DNA of 64,000 nucleotides from Rotaria sordida (GCA_905250125.1 CAJNOL010000659.1:5417-69416), one strand, 5' to 3'; positions 10,966-23,164 are shown, numbered from the stretch's first letter. The notes: generated by a model not told the origin, from the sequence alone. Numbers and translations are program-made.

Positions 10966-11262
10966 GGGTGTGGGTGTGCATCATCTATTAGCAAACACCC
11001 ACCCTCAACCCACACCCTTTTTTTTCGAAAATTCGAAAGATTCGTGCTTCGTACTGTATTTCGCATTCTAGTCGAAACTCGAATACCATCTAATAGTTTA
11101 TCCAACTACAATTCTTTCATTTGCTTTATTTAGCATCTTACCAAAAAATTAATAAACATCAAAAAGCAAGGGTGTGGGTGTAAGGTAGACGTCATCTTCA
11201 ACCACACGCACAGCTGGCACCCACACCCAACCCACAGTCACGCGGACACCCACACCCCTATT
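10963..11262. repeat. Two TGTGGG hairpins
   Basis: The first (10963-11019) has GGGTGTGGGTGTG, a spacer of about 20 bp, then CACCCACCCTCAACCCACACCC. The second (11168-11260) has AGGGTGTGGGTGTAAGG, the spacer GACGTCATCTTCAACC, then a longer C-rich arm ending CACACCCCT. The two lie 150 bp apart. Confidence 0.75.
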
Positions 11263-11509
11263 CAAACCTTTCGATTTGCTTCTATCCTGAAATAAAAACG
11301 CCAAATGTGCCAGTGTATATATGAACGATGTAAAACTCACGTTATCCTCATAGCTGTATCTTAAGATAGGAACAATGATAAGATCAGAAACATTCACAAT
11401 AAAATACTCTGATTAAGAAAATAGATGCCTAATTCCAGTTTGAATATAAATGAAGTTGCGAAAAACAATTCCAGATCATAATAGACAGAAACAAAAAAAA
11501 AATATTCCG

Positions 11510-12275
11510 TTTCAATTATAAATTATAATTTGCAGTCGGCTGCCCTATAACTGCAACCGAAAGGCAGAAAAAAGTTTCATTAGAATTATAAATTATCACT
11601 CACACAAGGCTGTCATTTCACTACGATAGAAACGCAGAAAAGAATTTTACCTCTGTTGCGAAATAAAATTCAGATTGGGCTCTTCTGAAGGTAAGCCAGA
11701 AGACCGAAACAAATTTAATTATTATTATACATCACCATCCTCACAGTGCTCCTCTAGAACTAAGAGAGAGAGCAAGAAAGCAATTTTATTCGAATGATAA
11801 ATTATAATTTACATAGGAGAGTTCTAAACTACGGCAGAAAAAAATGAAAAAAAAAATAATGTGAATTGTAAATTGAAATTCAGATAGAGCTCCACGAAAA
11901 ATAGGCCAGAAAGGTGGGAAAAAGTTCAATCCTTATTATAAATAACAATCTCCATAGTGCTAGTCTGGAACTATGGCAGAGAAATAGAAAACAATTTATT
12001 CGATTTATCAATTATAATTCACATATAGCTTTCTTATAATAACAGCAGTAAGTCAAAAAAAAATGTTTGCATATTAAATTATAATTCATGTAGGGGTGTC
12101 CTGTAGTTACGGCAGAAAGGCAAAAAAACAAATTCTGTTGTAATTATAAATTATAATTTATTTTGGGCTGTCCTATTGCCACGACAGAAAGGCTGAAAGA
12201 AAATGAATTTTTATTATCGATGACAATCTTCATAGTGGTGTTCTGCAACTACGACAAAGAGGTAGAAAAAAGTGT
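11510..12275. repeat. ~70-bp degenerate tandem array
   Basis: About eleven diverged units of about 65-76 bp. Each has an ATTATAAATTATAATTT-like block, then a GGGCTGTCCTATAACTACGG-like block, then CAGAAAGGCAGAAAAAA. Units begin near 11513, 11583, 11722, 11798, 11862, 11935, 12006, 12074, 12141 and 12215, with one poorly conserved unit near 11650. The array ends exactly where the TGTGGG hairpin at 12276 begins. Confidence 0.7.
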
Positions 12276-12388
12276 GAGGATGTAGGTATGGGTGTGGGTG
12301 TGGATGTGAGTGTTGGTGTGAGCGAGAGTGTGGGTAAGACGAAGACTTAAATCCACACCCACACCAAAACTCACATCACCACACCCTT
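12276..12388. repeat. TGTGGG hairpin closing the 70-bp array
   Basis: G-rich arm 12283-12338 (GGTATGGGTGTGGGTGTGG and variants), spacer AAGACGAAGACTTAAAT, C-rich arm 12351-12388 ending CACACCCTT. Confidence 0.78.
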
Positions 12389-12599
12389 TACAAAGCTTTA
12401 AAAAGCTTTCGATTTTGTTGCAAAATTCGGAATCTTTTCTAAGTTTCGTATGGTGCCATTCTTTTACATTGTACCAAAACCCACATCCGCCTTTTTTCCG
12501 GTGCTAAGGAACTATGGGAAAGCCGTCTGGTGTTTGTTTTTCTTGGTTATCAAGAGATGGTTGGTCCTTAATTTTGACTCCGATTTAAGATCTGTAGGG

Positions 12600-12685
12600 A
12601 CAAGGGGGAGTCGTAAAGCCTTGACTTAAAATTTACACTCACTATTCTCTTCGAAAAAATACGTGGGTTTCGCAAAATAAAACAA
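12600..12685 (+). repeat. Dispersed repeat R75, copy A
   Basis: Reads GGGGGAGTCGTAAAGCC..., then CTTAAAATTTACACTCACTA, then TTCTCTTCGAAAAA and GTGGGTTTCGCAAAAT. Closely similar blocks occur at about 46722-46800 (same strand) and 37437-37545 (opposite strand). Each copy starts near a G-rich GGGGGAG stretch and ends near CACAAAA or CGCAAAA. Confidence 0.65.
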
Positions 12686-12884
12686 TTTTTTTTCTCCATA
12701 ATAAAATGCAAATTATTATTCTCCAAGTCTTCTCTGTCAAGCATCGAGCTGAAAAATTGAAAGATGCTCTATGAATGCTTTAAATTATGCTATAGAATAT
12801 ATTTTATAACGATAAGGCGAGAATAGAATGTTATTTTTTTAATCAATTCATTTGTCATAAAGAATAAAAATCACTACAGTTAGA

Positions 12885-15800
12885 ATGAGCTCTCAATGGC
12901 CACAAATGAATGAATGGTCGACAACACAAACTGATCTATCTCGCCATCAAGATTTATTGAAAACGACAAACAAAAATAAAATCATTCCATATGATACTTA
13001 TACTGCCGATGTTAATCAACATCAATCAAACGACCAGAAAAACAGAAAGTAAAGCGAATTAGTAATCTATTAAGTTTAGATGTACATCATATTCGTATTG
13101 TTTAAGAGAGACATCATCAAGCAAACTATCAGAATACTGCAGTGCATGGTCACCATTTTTTCAGGGTATATTATTAAGTATAGTCACAGCTGGTTTGGCA
13201 TTGGCTATTGTGATGACACTTTGGCTAACGTCCTCACAGCAAACATCGACGACTGTGGGTAAATACTGAAATTCTTTACTGTAAAAACTTCATCGAAGTT
13301 TCAATAGCTATAGTGACTTTGAAAATAATGTCTTTTACATAGTAAAGCCTACTATTCTATAAATTTTAATTGCTTCTCGCGCATTTGACATATGATGAAT
13401 ACGAAAGCATTGAAAGGAAAGCGAAGTTCAGAAGTCATTCAGTCTCTTAGGACATTAGAAACCGCTGTTCCACCTCAAAATCCATCATGGAATTAAAGGA
13501 GTGCATTTTGTAAAAACATTAAGAGAGTCCAATATAAGATTATGCATCCATTCTAATGAACTGAAAATAAAAAGTGCAAATGATATAAAATATCATCTCA
13601 TTAAAATTTATGACGGTGTCTAATAAATTCCCAAAGAGATTACACGCTCTTCTGTTACATATCAAAGCCCGAAACTGGAAGAATTTTTCGATCTCCGCCG
13701 CGCTCTGAGAAAAATTTTTTGAGCCAAAATCCGCTGTAATTCGCCGCTTCCTTTTATTCTGTTGTATTAATGGATGTATATGAAAAAAAGAATGAGACAG
13801 AACGAGTATGATCTTCATCAAGGGAAAAACAATCATTGTATACTGCTAAAATATATAATATATTTGACTTTTAATATCGAGAAACAATTAAAGACGAAAA
13901 TCCATAGCTTTCCGACAACTGACTACAATTTCCAAGCACCTGGAAACATTTTTTTTTATATACGCTCTTAAAAGTATTGGTTTCAAAATTAGATGCGCAC
14001 TATCAAAGTTTTATTAGCATACCATCTTGCGCAGAGTTCAAGTCTGAAGAGAATGGTTTGAAATTTAAAGTGAACAAAGAAAATATTTAGGTTGCTTCGA
14101 AACAAGAAAAAACGTTGCTAAGGATCCGCTATTTTTTCAAAAAGTTGTTAACATAAATCGACCGATTGAGAATTTTTTTCAGTTAACTCAAACTTTCGAT
14201 ATAGTTCTTATCCAGAAAAGATTTTTAACAATTTTAATTTGTAAACTGTCTCAGTTAGGCAAATATCTGAAAAACAAAGTTGGTATTTCGAAGAGCAAAA
14301 ATTTCTTTATCATATGAGCTAAGAGAATATTTGGAATATGCTTCTAATCTTTAAGAAAATCAAAAAAAACTTAGTCCACTCTTATTGAATATCAGTTAGA
14401 ATCAGATTATACTTTATTACAAACCAAAGAACCATATCTTAGGTGTACTATACGAGTTGGCATGAAAAACATAGACATCATTGATCAAATTTCAGAGTAT
14501 TGGAAACTGCCAGAAGTAATGAGAATCACTAGGAATACAAAAAAAATAACAATTGCTTTAGAAAAAAAAGGAATCAGTTTGTTCTTCGTTCATACTATCC
14601 AACATATCCGTCATGAAAAATTATCTGGATTATCATGCATATACATCCTCGATACAAATATTTTCATTGTAAAGCTTTTACACGGAGAAAATTTAGGAGA
14701 TGTAGTTTCACGATAGCCCGTTTCGAGCTCTGATCCTGATCTTTTGGAATTGGTCAACACCCGAGTTAGTCAATGTATTAATATTTTGACTGTACAAGAA
14801 GACAGATACATTGCCAGAGTTGAAGAAACAGTTAGTCTTGCAGTGCTCAACTAATTGAACACTTTTGTCCACCGACGCAACTTGATATGTCGTTCGAATT
14901 GTGCCCACATTAGGTTGTAACGATCTCAGAGAAAGCGATTGGGTTTATACATTAACTTCGCGCATCCTGACTTGATTACACATTTACTCCCTAGGATCAG
15001 TACGATTATACAATTGCACGACTGCGGAATAAATATAAAATAGTGAAGTAGGTCTTAAGAAAATCGATGTAGCTAGGCTAGCTGAGGAGATTCTGTAAAA
15101 TCGAAAACACGAATTTGTAGAAAAATGTTTGCTCTACGCACAAAGTATGTAGAAATGTTTTGAAGTCTTGAAAAATGGAGAAGATACGAAGTTTGCAATA
15201 CAAAAGTGGTGAAATCTCTATATATTCACCCTATCGTACTCTACTGTCATAAAGAAGAATATCCGTATTTTAATTTAATGAGTAATCGATGTGTTTGCAT
15301 TATTGAAAAATGATCTAGCCAGACTTTTTAACGAGACTTTCTCTTTATAGCCACTAGCAATGCTACAGTCGTAACTGCATTCTGGTCATTTGATAACAAT
15401 GTCAATGACATGTAAAATACCTATAATGGAGTCGCTATAAACGGGCCCACCTATGTGACTGGCTATACTGGCTTGACCAGCAAAGCTCTGCGATTTAACA
15501 CTACTTTATCGCAGTATGTCACGGTATCCAGTCCATTTCTCAATTTGACCTATAGAAGTTTCACTGTTGAAATGTGGATTTATCCGACTACTCTTTCTAC
15601 AAGCACTTTTGGCTTGTTTGGTCAATCTCAAACACTCTCAACGGATCAATCTCTCTATTATGTTATCAGAGATTTTCGTCTCGTGCAAGGTTTCTATTCA
15701 GGTAAGCAATTTTTCTGCACAAAAACAACATTTTCTATCTTCAAGAATGAAATTTTTTTTCGTACCATTCGATATGTTTAGACGATCTGACTGGTATAAC

Positions 15801-16713
15801 TGTTCTAGCCATTAATACTTGGTATCATGTGGCTTTTGTGTACGATTATTCTACTTCGACTCAATCTATTTATTTGAATGGTTTTCTGGACAATAGTCGT
15901 ACATCAAGTTTCTATAAGGGCATGAGCGGAGCAATTATGATCGGTGCAATTTACAACAATACTCCAAACGGATTTTTTGACGGCTATCTTGATCAAGTAT
16001 TAGTTGTGACACGAGCCAAAGCTGCGAGTGAAATTTTAGTTGATGCTAGTCTCGTATGTTATTATTCGTTTGATTCAAATTCGACCTATGACTCGGGACC
16101 ATTGGGTATCAATGGCTCAACTGTAAATGTGGCTGCAGCGGTGGGCTCCGGTCGAGTTTCTGACGCTATTTCATTCACGATATTGTCATCTTACTATACT
16201 TTTGGTGGATTAAGACTCTTGGGCACTGATAACCAACCTTATTCAATATCTGTTTGGATAAAACCAACATCGGTTAGTGGCGGTACTATAATTCATGTAT
16301 CGAAATGTAATAATAATTGTGGTATAAACTGGTGTTTGGCATACATGGGCTTTTCCTCGAGTGGTGAAATTGTAATACAATCATTTAGATATCTTAATTC
16401 TGGTAGTCTTATCAGTTTAACCGGTCCTATTTTATCGACAAATGTGTGGACTCATGTTGTAAACACTTACAGCACATGTAATGGTATACGTTTGTATTTG
16501 AACGGTACTTTATACAGTCAATCAACGTCATTTACATATATGTCAAGTAGTGCACCTAACTACATGTATCTCGGCAACTTTCCACTGACACCATGTGTTG
16601 TACAGGCAAGCAATGTCATATTAATGGGACAATATTACGGACTTCTCGATGAATTTCGACTCTATTCGAGAGAAATCACAGCAAGTGAAGTTATGACATT
16701 GGCGAATCCATGA
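12885..16713 (+). pseudogene. LamG/concanavalin A-like single-pass membrane protein with in-frame stop
   Basis: Exons read by eye: 12885-13048 (Gln/Asn/Thr-rich cytoplasmic part from MSSQWPQMNEW); 13165-13258 (membrane helix SIVTAGLALAIVMTLWL); 15351-15701 (start of the first LamG, with FWSFDNN and SFTVEMWIYPTTL); 15782-16713 (rest of LamG 1, then a second LamG with YYSFDSNSTYDSGPLGINGS, PYSISVWIKP and LLDEFRLYSREIT). The last three exons join in phase. The result is a type II protein with two extracellular LamG_3-like lectin/glucanase-fold domains; ligand unknown. Oddities: an in-frame TAA at 15413-15415, where related repeats would have an aromatic residue; a 2.1-kb intron (13259-15350) in a gene whose other introns are 80-120 nt; and an exon 1/2 junction that fits no simple phase with the best sites. 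An acceptor-like CACTACAG lies 5 nt before the ATG. Probably a recent pseudogene, or the stop is an assembly error. Confidence 0.75.
13259..15350 (+). other. Long intron of LamG gene, origin unclear
   Basis: A 2.1-kb stretch between a good donor (G|GTAAAT at 13259) and acceptor (CTTTATAG ending 15350). It contains open frames at 14462-14716 (+) and 14708-14908 (-) that I do not recognise. No terminal inverted repeat was found. It may hold an old insertion or lost exons. Confidence 0.45.
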
Positions 16714-16787
16714 TGAACCTTTTGATAAACGATAAAACTATGTTTGTTTTTGTTGTATTTAATCATTGATCATAGAACGAACAGTTC

Positions 16788-16934
16788 CTATTGAAAGAAT
16801 TCTTCTAGCATTGATTTGATCTTTTTATCTTGTGCTAATTGATCCTTGGCGGTCAATTTCGAACGAAATGCTTGTGATATAGTTGTGCGAGGAGCTCCAC
16901 ACAAGCAAAAATCCATTAATTTATCCATCTCCAT
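16788..16934 (-). CDS. Small exon-like ORF (C-terminal end of unknown protein)
   Basis: The minus strand encodes 48 aa from ATG to TAG. It has a KLMDFCLCGAPRTT segment, then a charged helical end (KDQLAQDKKIKSMLEEFF). Residue composition looks like real coding sequence, and an AG precedes the frame. It converges on the LamG gene, whose stop is 75 bp away. It could be the last exon of a gene whose upstream exons are lost or lie further right. No family recognised. Confidence 0.4.
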   Translation of the reverse strand: MEMDKLMDFCLCGAPRTTISQAFRSKLTAKDQLAQDKKIKSMLEEFFQ

Positions 16935-17154
16935 AATGGGAGAGTCTTATTTCAGGTACTTTGTTTATTTTTTATCATAGGCATCTGGTAAAACGAAAAT
17001 AAACAACGATTAATCTTTAATAAACGATAATTGTTTTCGATATTTAATATTAAATACATTGTACATGAAACTATTCACTAGAATTTATTCAAAGTAACAC
17101 TTATTTGCATAATTTCTTGTTATATCTAAAGTATTACAAAACACTCAATTTAAA

Positions 17155-17247
17155 TCACATTTGTTCTTCCTTTGTTTTAACTTGTTCTTTGATCATAATA
17201 TTTCTTTCAATAAGCTGATCGAATTTTTTATCGAAATCAAAAGACAT
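17155..17247 (-). CDS. 30-aa charged ORF, possible exon
   Basis: Encodes MSFDFDKKFDQLIERNIMIK followed by ten more charged residues and a stop. The helical, charged character resembles the ORF at 16788-16934, and the two may be exons of one gene, but I could not find a splice joining them in phase. Confidence 0.25.
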   Translation of the reverse strand: MSFDFDKKFDQLIERNIMIKEQVKTKEEQM

Positions 17248-18633
17248 GTCAACAAGTTTCTAAATAACGCTGTCGCTCGATTGTTTAATTGTCTATGTGA
17301 TGCATTATACATCTTTTTATCGTCTTTTTATTCTTAAAGAAAATGATTTCTAGATTATGTTGTTTGTTTACTTTAACTATTTAAAACATCCAATGTTGAA
17401 AAAAATTACTTTTTAGGTTGGGTGAGGGTGTGAGAGAATAAAGATATCAACGCTCACGTACATACCCTTTGCAGAATTTGGTATAAATGATTATCTTACG
17501 GTTATTTTGTCGTTGATAAGGTCATTTGTATGGATGACTGTTTCATGTTTTCCAAATGTTAAAGACAGATAAATAGATATAAGAGAATTCCCATTGCTAG
17601 AACTCATCCTTTGAATTCACATAAAATCAATAAGCCGACCTAATCAGTTGATAGGACTAGCGCAATACTAGAATAAGTGTTCATGATTGGTTTTAATGTC
17701 TTACATACATCTTAAATATATCCTACAGTTGAGAATATTCGTTGTGAAAACAATATTCAGTCAGTTGTAAATAGAGCAGAATTACAGTTTCGTTCTTGGA
17801 GACTTTTCTGAGAGCAATGAGTAACAAGGTAAATCTGTTAGAGTGTAGTGTAGCCACTTGCTTTTCTATATATCAGTGCATTTCATGAATATTACAGAAA
17901 AGCAAGAAATTAAATATCAATTTTCTTTCATTGATCCCAAATCTAAATTCGATTTAAATGTATATTTGCTATATTATCAAGTTATGTGAAATACGTCAAA
18001 TGTCAATTGAATTTTATGAGTAGCAAAGCAAATTCTTATTTTTCATGAATACTTTTGAAAGATTATTAGTCCAACGCATAATAGTGATTATTTTTATTTG
18101 ATACTATTTAGTTATTCGTAGAATAAAAAAAGACTATTCATTAGTTCACAGTGCAATAAAGAATCTCGAAACAATTATGAATCCTTCTTAGATTTTCGAT
18201 TCTGCTCGTTTTCTATTCAGATGCTATGGAATTTTAGTAGGATCTAGGTTCAAATATTTTTCATGAAGACATCGGAATTTAGGTTCAGTTTTTTGAAAAT
18301 TTGGGAGCCAAAGAAATCTGGTGTACAGTAAGATTCAGATACAAATGAAGTGTTCGCTAGCATAAATCGTACCATGACATGTATAGAATTTTGATGGCTT
18401 TGATCCTCCATAGAATAATATTTTTTGTTGAATACTACCCTTAAACTATTGTTTTTTTTTCATATGTTTTTATGTACCTTTAACAAATTAATTTAAAGGA
18501 TAAAATCGCCTAAGCATGGATCTGTTGTTCTTTCGCGAATCATATTGATATTCGTATTTAGACCTTGAGTTATGTATTCAATCGATTCATTAAACAGTAA
18601 ATAGGTAATCGGAAATCTTAAAACAAACGACAC

Positions 18634-18745
18634 AGGGTGTGGGTGTCAAAGTTCTATTCAATAACAACCACACCCACACACACATCCACACACCCACACC
18701 CACACCCACGCCCACACCCACACCCACACCCACACCCACACCCTT
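18634..18745. repeat. TGTGGG hairpin with long C-rich arm
   Basis: A short G-rich arm (AGGGTGTGGGTGTC), a spacer of about 28 bp ending AATAACAACC, then about 75 bp of near-perfect CACACCC repeats ending CACACCCTTT. The arms are very unequal, so the long arm has expanded. Confidence 0.82.
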
Positions 18746-19918
18746 TAAATATAGTTAACTTTGTTAGAATGCTCTAAAATACATCTTTATTTCTTATTCT
18801 TTTCTCCTGTTATTTCTCTCTTCCTCTTTTCTCTCCTACTTTCCTATTCGGCCGTCACAGTTTTAATAAATTATTACTCTTTTCTTCTGTTCTAAATGTA
18901 AGGGCATTCCAATAGAAGAACACATTGGACGTCATCTTCTTTGTATAAAATGGTCTAGGCTGGAGTAGAGGATACTTATTTATCTCGCTCCTTGTATTTC
19001 ACTTATATATTTCTCTCTCTCTTATATATGAAAATATATGTATATGTAAAAGAAAAAAGAAAAGGAAAGATAATAATTTGAATAAAATTGAATTTCGGCT
19101 GAATTGAACCGAAGATTTTACAAACATCAAGTTTCATCACAGAGAAAGAGCTCTGTAACAAATATATATACTAACAATGGATAAAGAAAGTGTAGCAAAT
19201 TTCTTATTTTTACTCGACTACTCATTAGTTTCAGTCAGTGCGTCCTTTTACAGACTACATTTCCGTATGAAGTACTTATATATATATATAAGTATCAATT
19301 AACTATCGTGTTGAAATAATTCTTAGTTGATAACGATAACATTACTTTCTTTTTTAAGGTTCAAGGAATATATAACCATGAACATTTAAGTTAAGAAAAT
19401 ATCATCTAAATGATATCTCGAAATAGATCGATAAGCAAAGCCTAAAAATGTCATTGGAATTGTCCATTTTTCAAATGATGGGTAGATTATTTCTCTCAAT
19501 TTTAGGTTCTCTTTGTCATATAAGTCTTGTAAGTTGAGAGTAAAACTGGATTTAATAAGGTGGTAAATAATTATTATAAAGTATTACTTAATATTGTTTT
19601 ATTAAAATGGATATACCATAAAAAATGTGATCTCTATATATCTGCACTGAACGACGACAAAAAGTACCTTGAATGGCTCTTGATTAGCGGAATAAATTGA
19701 CTAACCACTGAAAATAAACTAGTCTTCAATCATCCGTAATTTCTTTTATTCTAAAAACGAAAATATCCATATTCTTAACATTATTTTTACTACAAATTTC
19801 TAGTTCGTTTTTAAAATTATTAATGACGTTTTAAGCATGTCTTCAATAAAGGTTTTTAGAGGAATATTCTTAGAAAAAAATAAAAGCTTTTAAACCTTCT
19901 TTATCTCCTTAAGTTTCG

Positions 19919-20015
19919 AATTCGGTTCCGTTCGGTTCAGTTCGGTTCAAAATTTTGAAAAATTCGATCGGTTTGGTTCGGTTCGATTCGGTTAGGTTCC
20001 AAAAAACACGAACCG
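19919..20015. repeat. GGTTC/GGTTCGGTTC simple repeat
   Basis: Degenerate tandem TTCGGTTCGGTTC and CGGTTTGGTTCGG runs on the + strand, followed by CGAACCGATCCCATCACTGG. Similar GTTTTGGT-rich sequence occurs at 51075-51180. Confidence 0.6.
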
Positions 20016-20495
20016 ATCCCATCACTGGTTTCTATTAGAAGAAAAGTTTACCGAATGGTAATAATGCAATGTTTTATAAAGAATCAATAGCGTGGCATTT
20101 TGTATACTTCTAAAAGCATATGAATGGTAAAACGACATGTTAAAAACAAACTGTATACTACATTTTACTAAAAAAACGTTTCTCATAAAATAAAAAATAA
20201 TACTAATTTTGTGATAATTCTTACATTGTGATTATTATTGAGCAGCTATATTCAAATAATTATTTTGTAGAATGAAGATCTCTAAACTGTTCTCTATATT
20301 TAGAATTAATTATATCAAAATAGACTATGATGATATTCGTTGTTTGATATTCTCTTTATAATTTCTCTATTGAAAAATAGAAGACAGATTGTTTTTTTTT
20401 TTTGTTAAGTTATAAATTTATATTTATGTAGATATAATTAACATAAGGATATCTCGATTCATATTGCAAAGTCAGTGTAAATAATAAAGAATCAG

Positions 20496-21299
20496 TTGAA
20501 ACTAATTAGACTTCGTCAGAAGAAAATGACTTCTACAGTACTATCATGCAATTCATTTATCAAAACAATAAATAAAACAGTTGAGGAATCTATCAACTTA
20601 TTGAAATCTGACATTAAACATATAATGAAAACTGGTCTTGGATTATTTAATATAAATTTCATCGTGACAACTTTTAACACAACAGATTGGACTTTGGAAT
20701 ATGGACACGAATCAAACAACTTTCTCTTAGGAAGCATTTCTCGTACTTTTCTCGATAACACTTGTAATTGTGCTGTTTCCAGCACATGTCAACAATCCTT
20801 ACGAATCGGTCCTCCTAATCTAGTATCATCAGGTCTTGTAATTGTCTGTTCACCTATGGATGATTTACATCTCTCGACACTTGAATGTTTTTATTCATCA
20901 CATTGTATCTTGACCATCTTAAATTACTTGGAATATTATATACAAATCGATGGTTCACCACCAGTCAATTTCACTATACCAACAACACTTCCTATGATCA
21001 TAATGTCACTTAACAGTTCAGTACCTTCATGTTTTCTACCTACCACACCGATCGGAACAATAATCGATGAATTATTTATCGAAGAATTGGATCGAGTTAT
21101 CAACTACGAAAATTACTATGCCATGTGTGCATCCAGTGTATGTCGTTATGAATATGTTAGGCGCAAAAGTCTTTTGTACACTACAACAACACTAGTCGGT
21201 CTTTATGGTAGTCTAACTATTGATTTGTGTATTGTAATTTGGAATGCTGTAAGGATTTATTTTCGTAATCACAATACTATTCGTCAAGCATGGACATGA
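20496..21299 (+). CDS. C-terminal part of a cysteine-rich membrane protein (bdelloid-type, unknown function)
   Basis: The open frame gives 267 aa from a TTG at 20496; the first ATG is at 20526. AATCAG just before 20496 could be a splice acceptor, so earlier exons may exist. The protein has paired cysteines (CNCAVSSTCQQ, STLECFYSSHC), many N-glycosylation sequons, then an ENYYAMCASSVCRYEYVRRK block followed by a hydrophobic helix (LYTTTTLVGLYGSLTIDLCI) and a short basic tail ending HNTIRQAWT. This C-terminal layout matches, from memory, a large family of uncharacterised bdelloid membrane proteins that usually carry a longer N-terminal part with another membrane helix. Extracellular Cys-rich domain followed by a membrane helix is the safe description. 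Function unknown. Confidence 0.6.
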   Translation: MKLIRLRQKKMTSTVLSCNSFIKTINKTVEESINLLKSDIKHIMKTGLGLFNINFIVTTFNTTDWTLEYGHESNNFLLGSISRTFLDNTCNCAVSSTCQQSLRIGPPNLVSSGLVIVCSPMDDLHLSTLECFYSSHCILTILNYLEYYIQIDGSPPVNFTIPTTLPMIIMSLNSSVPSCFLPTTPIGTIIDELFIEELDRVINYENYYAMCASSVCRYEYVRRKSLLYTTTTLVGLYGSLTIDLCIVIWNAVRIYFRNHNTIRQAWT

Positions 21300-22236
21300 A
21301 CGTTTCCAAATGATTCAACTTTATCTGATCTAAACATTAAAGAGATTCAACATTGAACATTTTTTAAAAATAAAGATCACTGAAACAATCGTTATTATAC
21401 TCACATTTTCTGTTATACTATATCTTACTAGCTGAACCATCTGGGCAGAAAACAGTAGTAAAATTCGAATCTGGAACCAGTATTTCAAGCAAAAGTCAGA
21501 GCTTTTCCTTGAAGACCTGTATCATGAGGACTACCATTGGACAGAACAGCAAATTTTATGTTCACTACCGCTAATTAGACAGTTAGCCCACGCTCAGGAA
21601 CGAATCACAATAGGAATTGTCGATTGTTCTATGTTCATAGGAGCAGTAGTATCAAACTTGAAAGTTGAATTCAACTATTAGTTCAACTATTCTAGTACTA
21701 ATTAAGAGAGAAGTACCCTATACATAAAGGAAAAAAAACAAACATATTTTCACTCATTTATAGATTGCACCAAATTTCATAACAGCCACAGCTAACACAA
21801 TGCCCCTGGTCACGATTTGCGGAATGCTTGAATATTTAAATACTTCAACTATTCAATAACTGAATATTTGAATCCAAGTTTCAAATATTACATATATGAT
21901 ATTTTTTGATAAAGCATGCTTTGATTAAACATAACTTTCTGCTATAATGATTTGTTGACATGATTAATATAGGTGCCATACTGGTAATTGTAAAGTCTTT
22001 CATCATCTTGATAGATTCCGTCGTCAAGTGTGTAGAAGAAATTGAAAATGGCATTCACGTTCTATTCAAAGACAAGTATTTGCTCGCTCAAGAGCTTCGT
22101 TAAGAAGGGAGAAAGAAAAAGTTGTTGATTATTTCTGTTGACACTGCGTGCGTGTCAGCTACAATCAACATGTTATTTTCGATTTTCAGCCGTTCTTTGC
22201 GTATACGAACTTTTCATTTCAACTTTCACTACCGAC
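21300..22236. other. Spacer
   Basis: No gene or element recognised. A TTTTCAG acceptor-like site near 22190 lies about 45 nt before the start of the next gene. Confidence 0.5.
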
Positions 22237-22851
22237 ATGAGGCGTGTTCTCCTACTCTCCGCTACCTTTTTACTTGTCGTGCAAGCTTTACACCGCTACT
22301 GGCCTCCTCTACACGAATACAGTATTAAAAGGGATTTTTTCAACTCGAGGACGGATTCGAAGCTCCACTTCACCGTCTATCTAAATGGACGCGGAAAGCT
22401 GTATCGTCTGCACATCGATACAGTGCGAGGTTGGGCGACGAACGTCGATCTTATGGCGTACAAGACGAAAGAAATCGTGGCCAAGATGCGTATTCTAAGT
22501 GGAACAGAAAGATCGTCACCAACGTTCAAGGCGGCGTTCGATATTTGGAACGAGAAGAACCAGACCTGGACCAGTGGTTTGCTGAAGCGACATGAACTCG
22601 GTCAAGAAGCGAGGCAGCACTACGTCATAGAATGGGCTAAGAGAAAAATCTACGTGTTTGATCAAGGATTCACCATTACCTTTGGTGATGAGGCGGATAC
22701 TCTTCTTGCGCTCACTGCAGCGGCACAGTCCTATCCGATCATGCGAGACGACGTATCGTTCAACACTCATTCCGATGATTTTCCCGATCTCGTCTATCTT
22801 CTTGCATGGACCGCTATCACCGACCATTCAGTCAAGGTTAACCGCGATTGA
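22237..22851 (+). CDS. Small secreted protein, unknown function
   Basis: 204 aa from the ATG at 22237. The frame is open from 22138, but I prefer the internal ATG because it begins a clean signal peptide (MRRVLLLSATFLLVVQAL) and follows a TTTTCAG acceptor-like site by about 45 nt. The mature part is mixed alpha/beta in character, with FTVYLNGRGKLYRLHIDTVRGW, then YVIEWAKRKIYVFDQGFTI and TFGDEADTLLALTAAAQ. No cysteines occur in the mature part and no family is recognised. The gene is clearly more GC-rich than its surroundings, suggesting either strong coding constraint or recent transfer. Intronless. Confidence 0.6.
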   Translation: MRRVLLLSATFLLVVQALHRYWPPLHEYSIKRDFFNSRTDSKLHFTVYLNGRGKLYRLHIDTVRGWATNVDLMAYKTKEIVAKMRILSGTERSSPTFKAAFDIWNEKNQTWTSGLLKRHELGQEARQHYVIEWAKRKIYVFDQGFTITFGDEADTLLALTAAAQSYPIMRDDVSFNTHSDDFPDLVYLLAWTAITDHSVKVNRD

Positions 22852-23164
22852 ATCAGTTTCTAGAGACTGGAGTGTATCCCTTTCGGTTTTTAATGATCTC
22901 GAATAAATTTTTCATTTGTCCTCCAATAATGACTGACTGCAGAACAATTATGCTCGCAACATAAGGAAGCTCGTTGAAGAAGATCCTATTTGGAGAGAAA
23001 AGCTGTAGCATGAAAGTACAAACTGCAGCTTTAGGTGCTCTTTTCAAGGCAAGATTAAAAATGATTCAAGAAGAATTCTAAGATCATGATAATGAATGTA
23101 CTCACCCATGTCTCCATATAATTCGATCTGAATTCGGTTTCTAGCTACCTTTGTACGCAGCTAG

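Larger units (their letters stand above)
17248..20495. other. AT-rich spacer with simple repeats
   Basis: Contains a degenerate TGTGGG hairpin at about 17414-17470, a strong one at 18634-18745, a (TA)n run near 19278-19292 and a GGTTC-rich stretch near 19921-20015. No gene recognised. Confidence 0.5.

Noticed and set aside
10694..11071. Overlapping frames near the 10.8-kb palindrome
   Set aside because: They arise from the palindrome and T-rich flanks, with no family resemblance or splice context.
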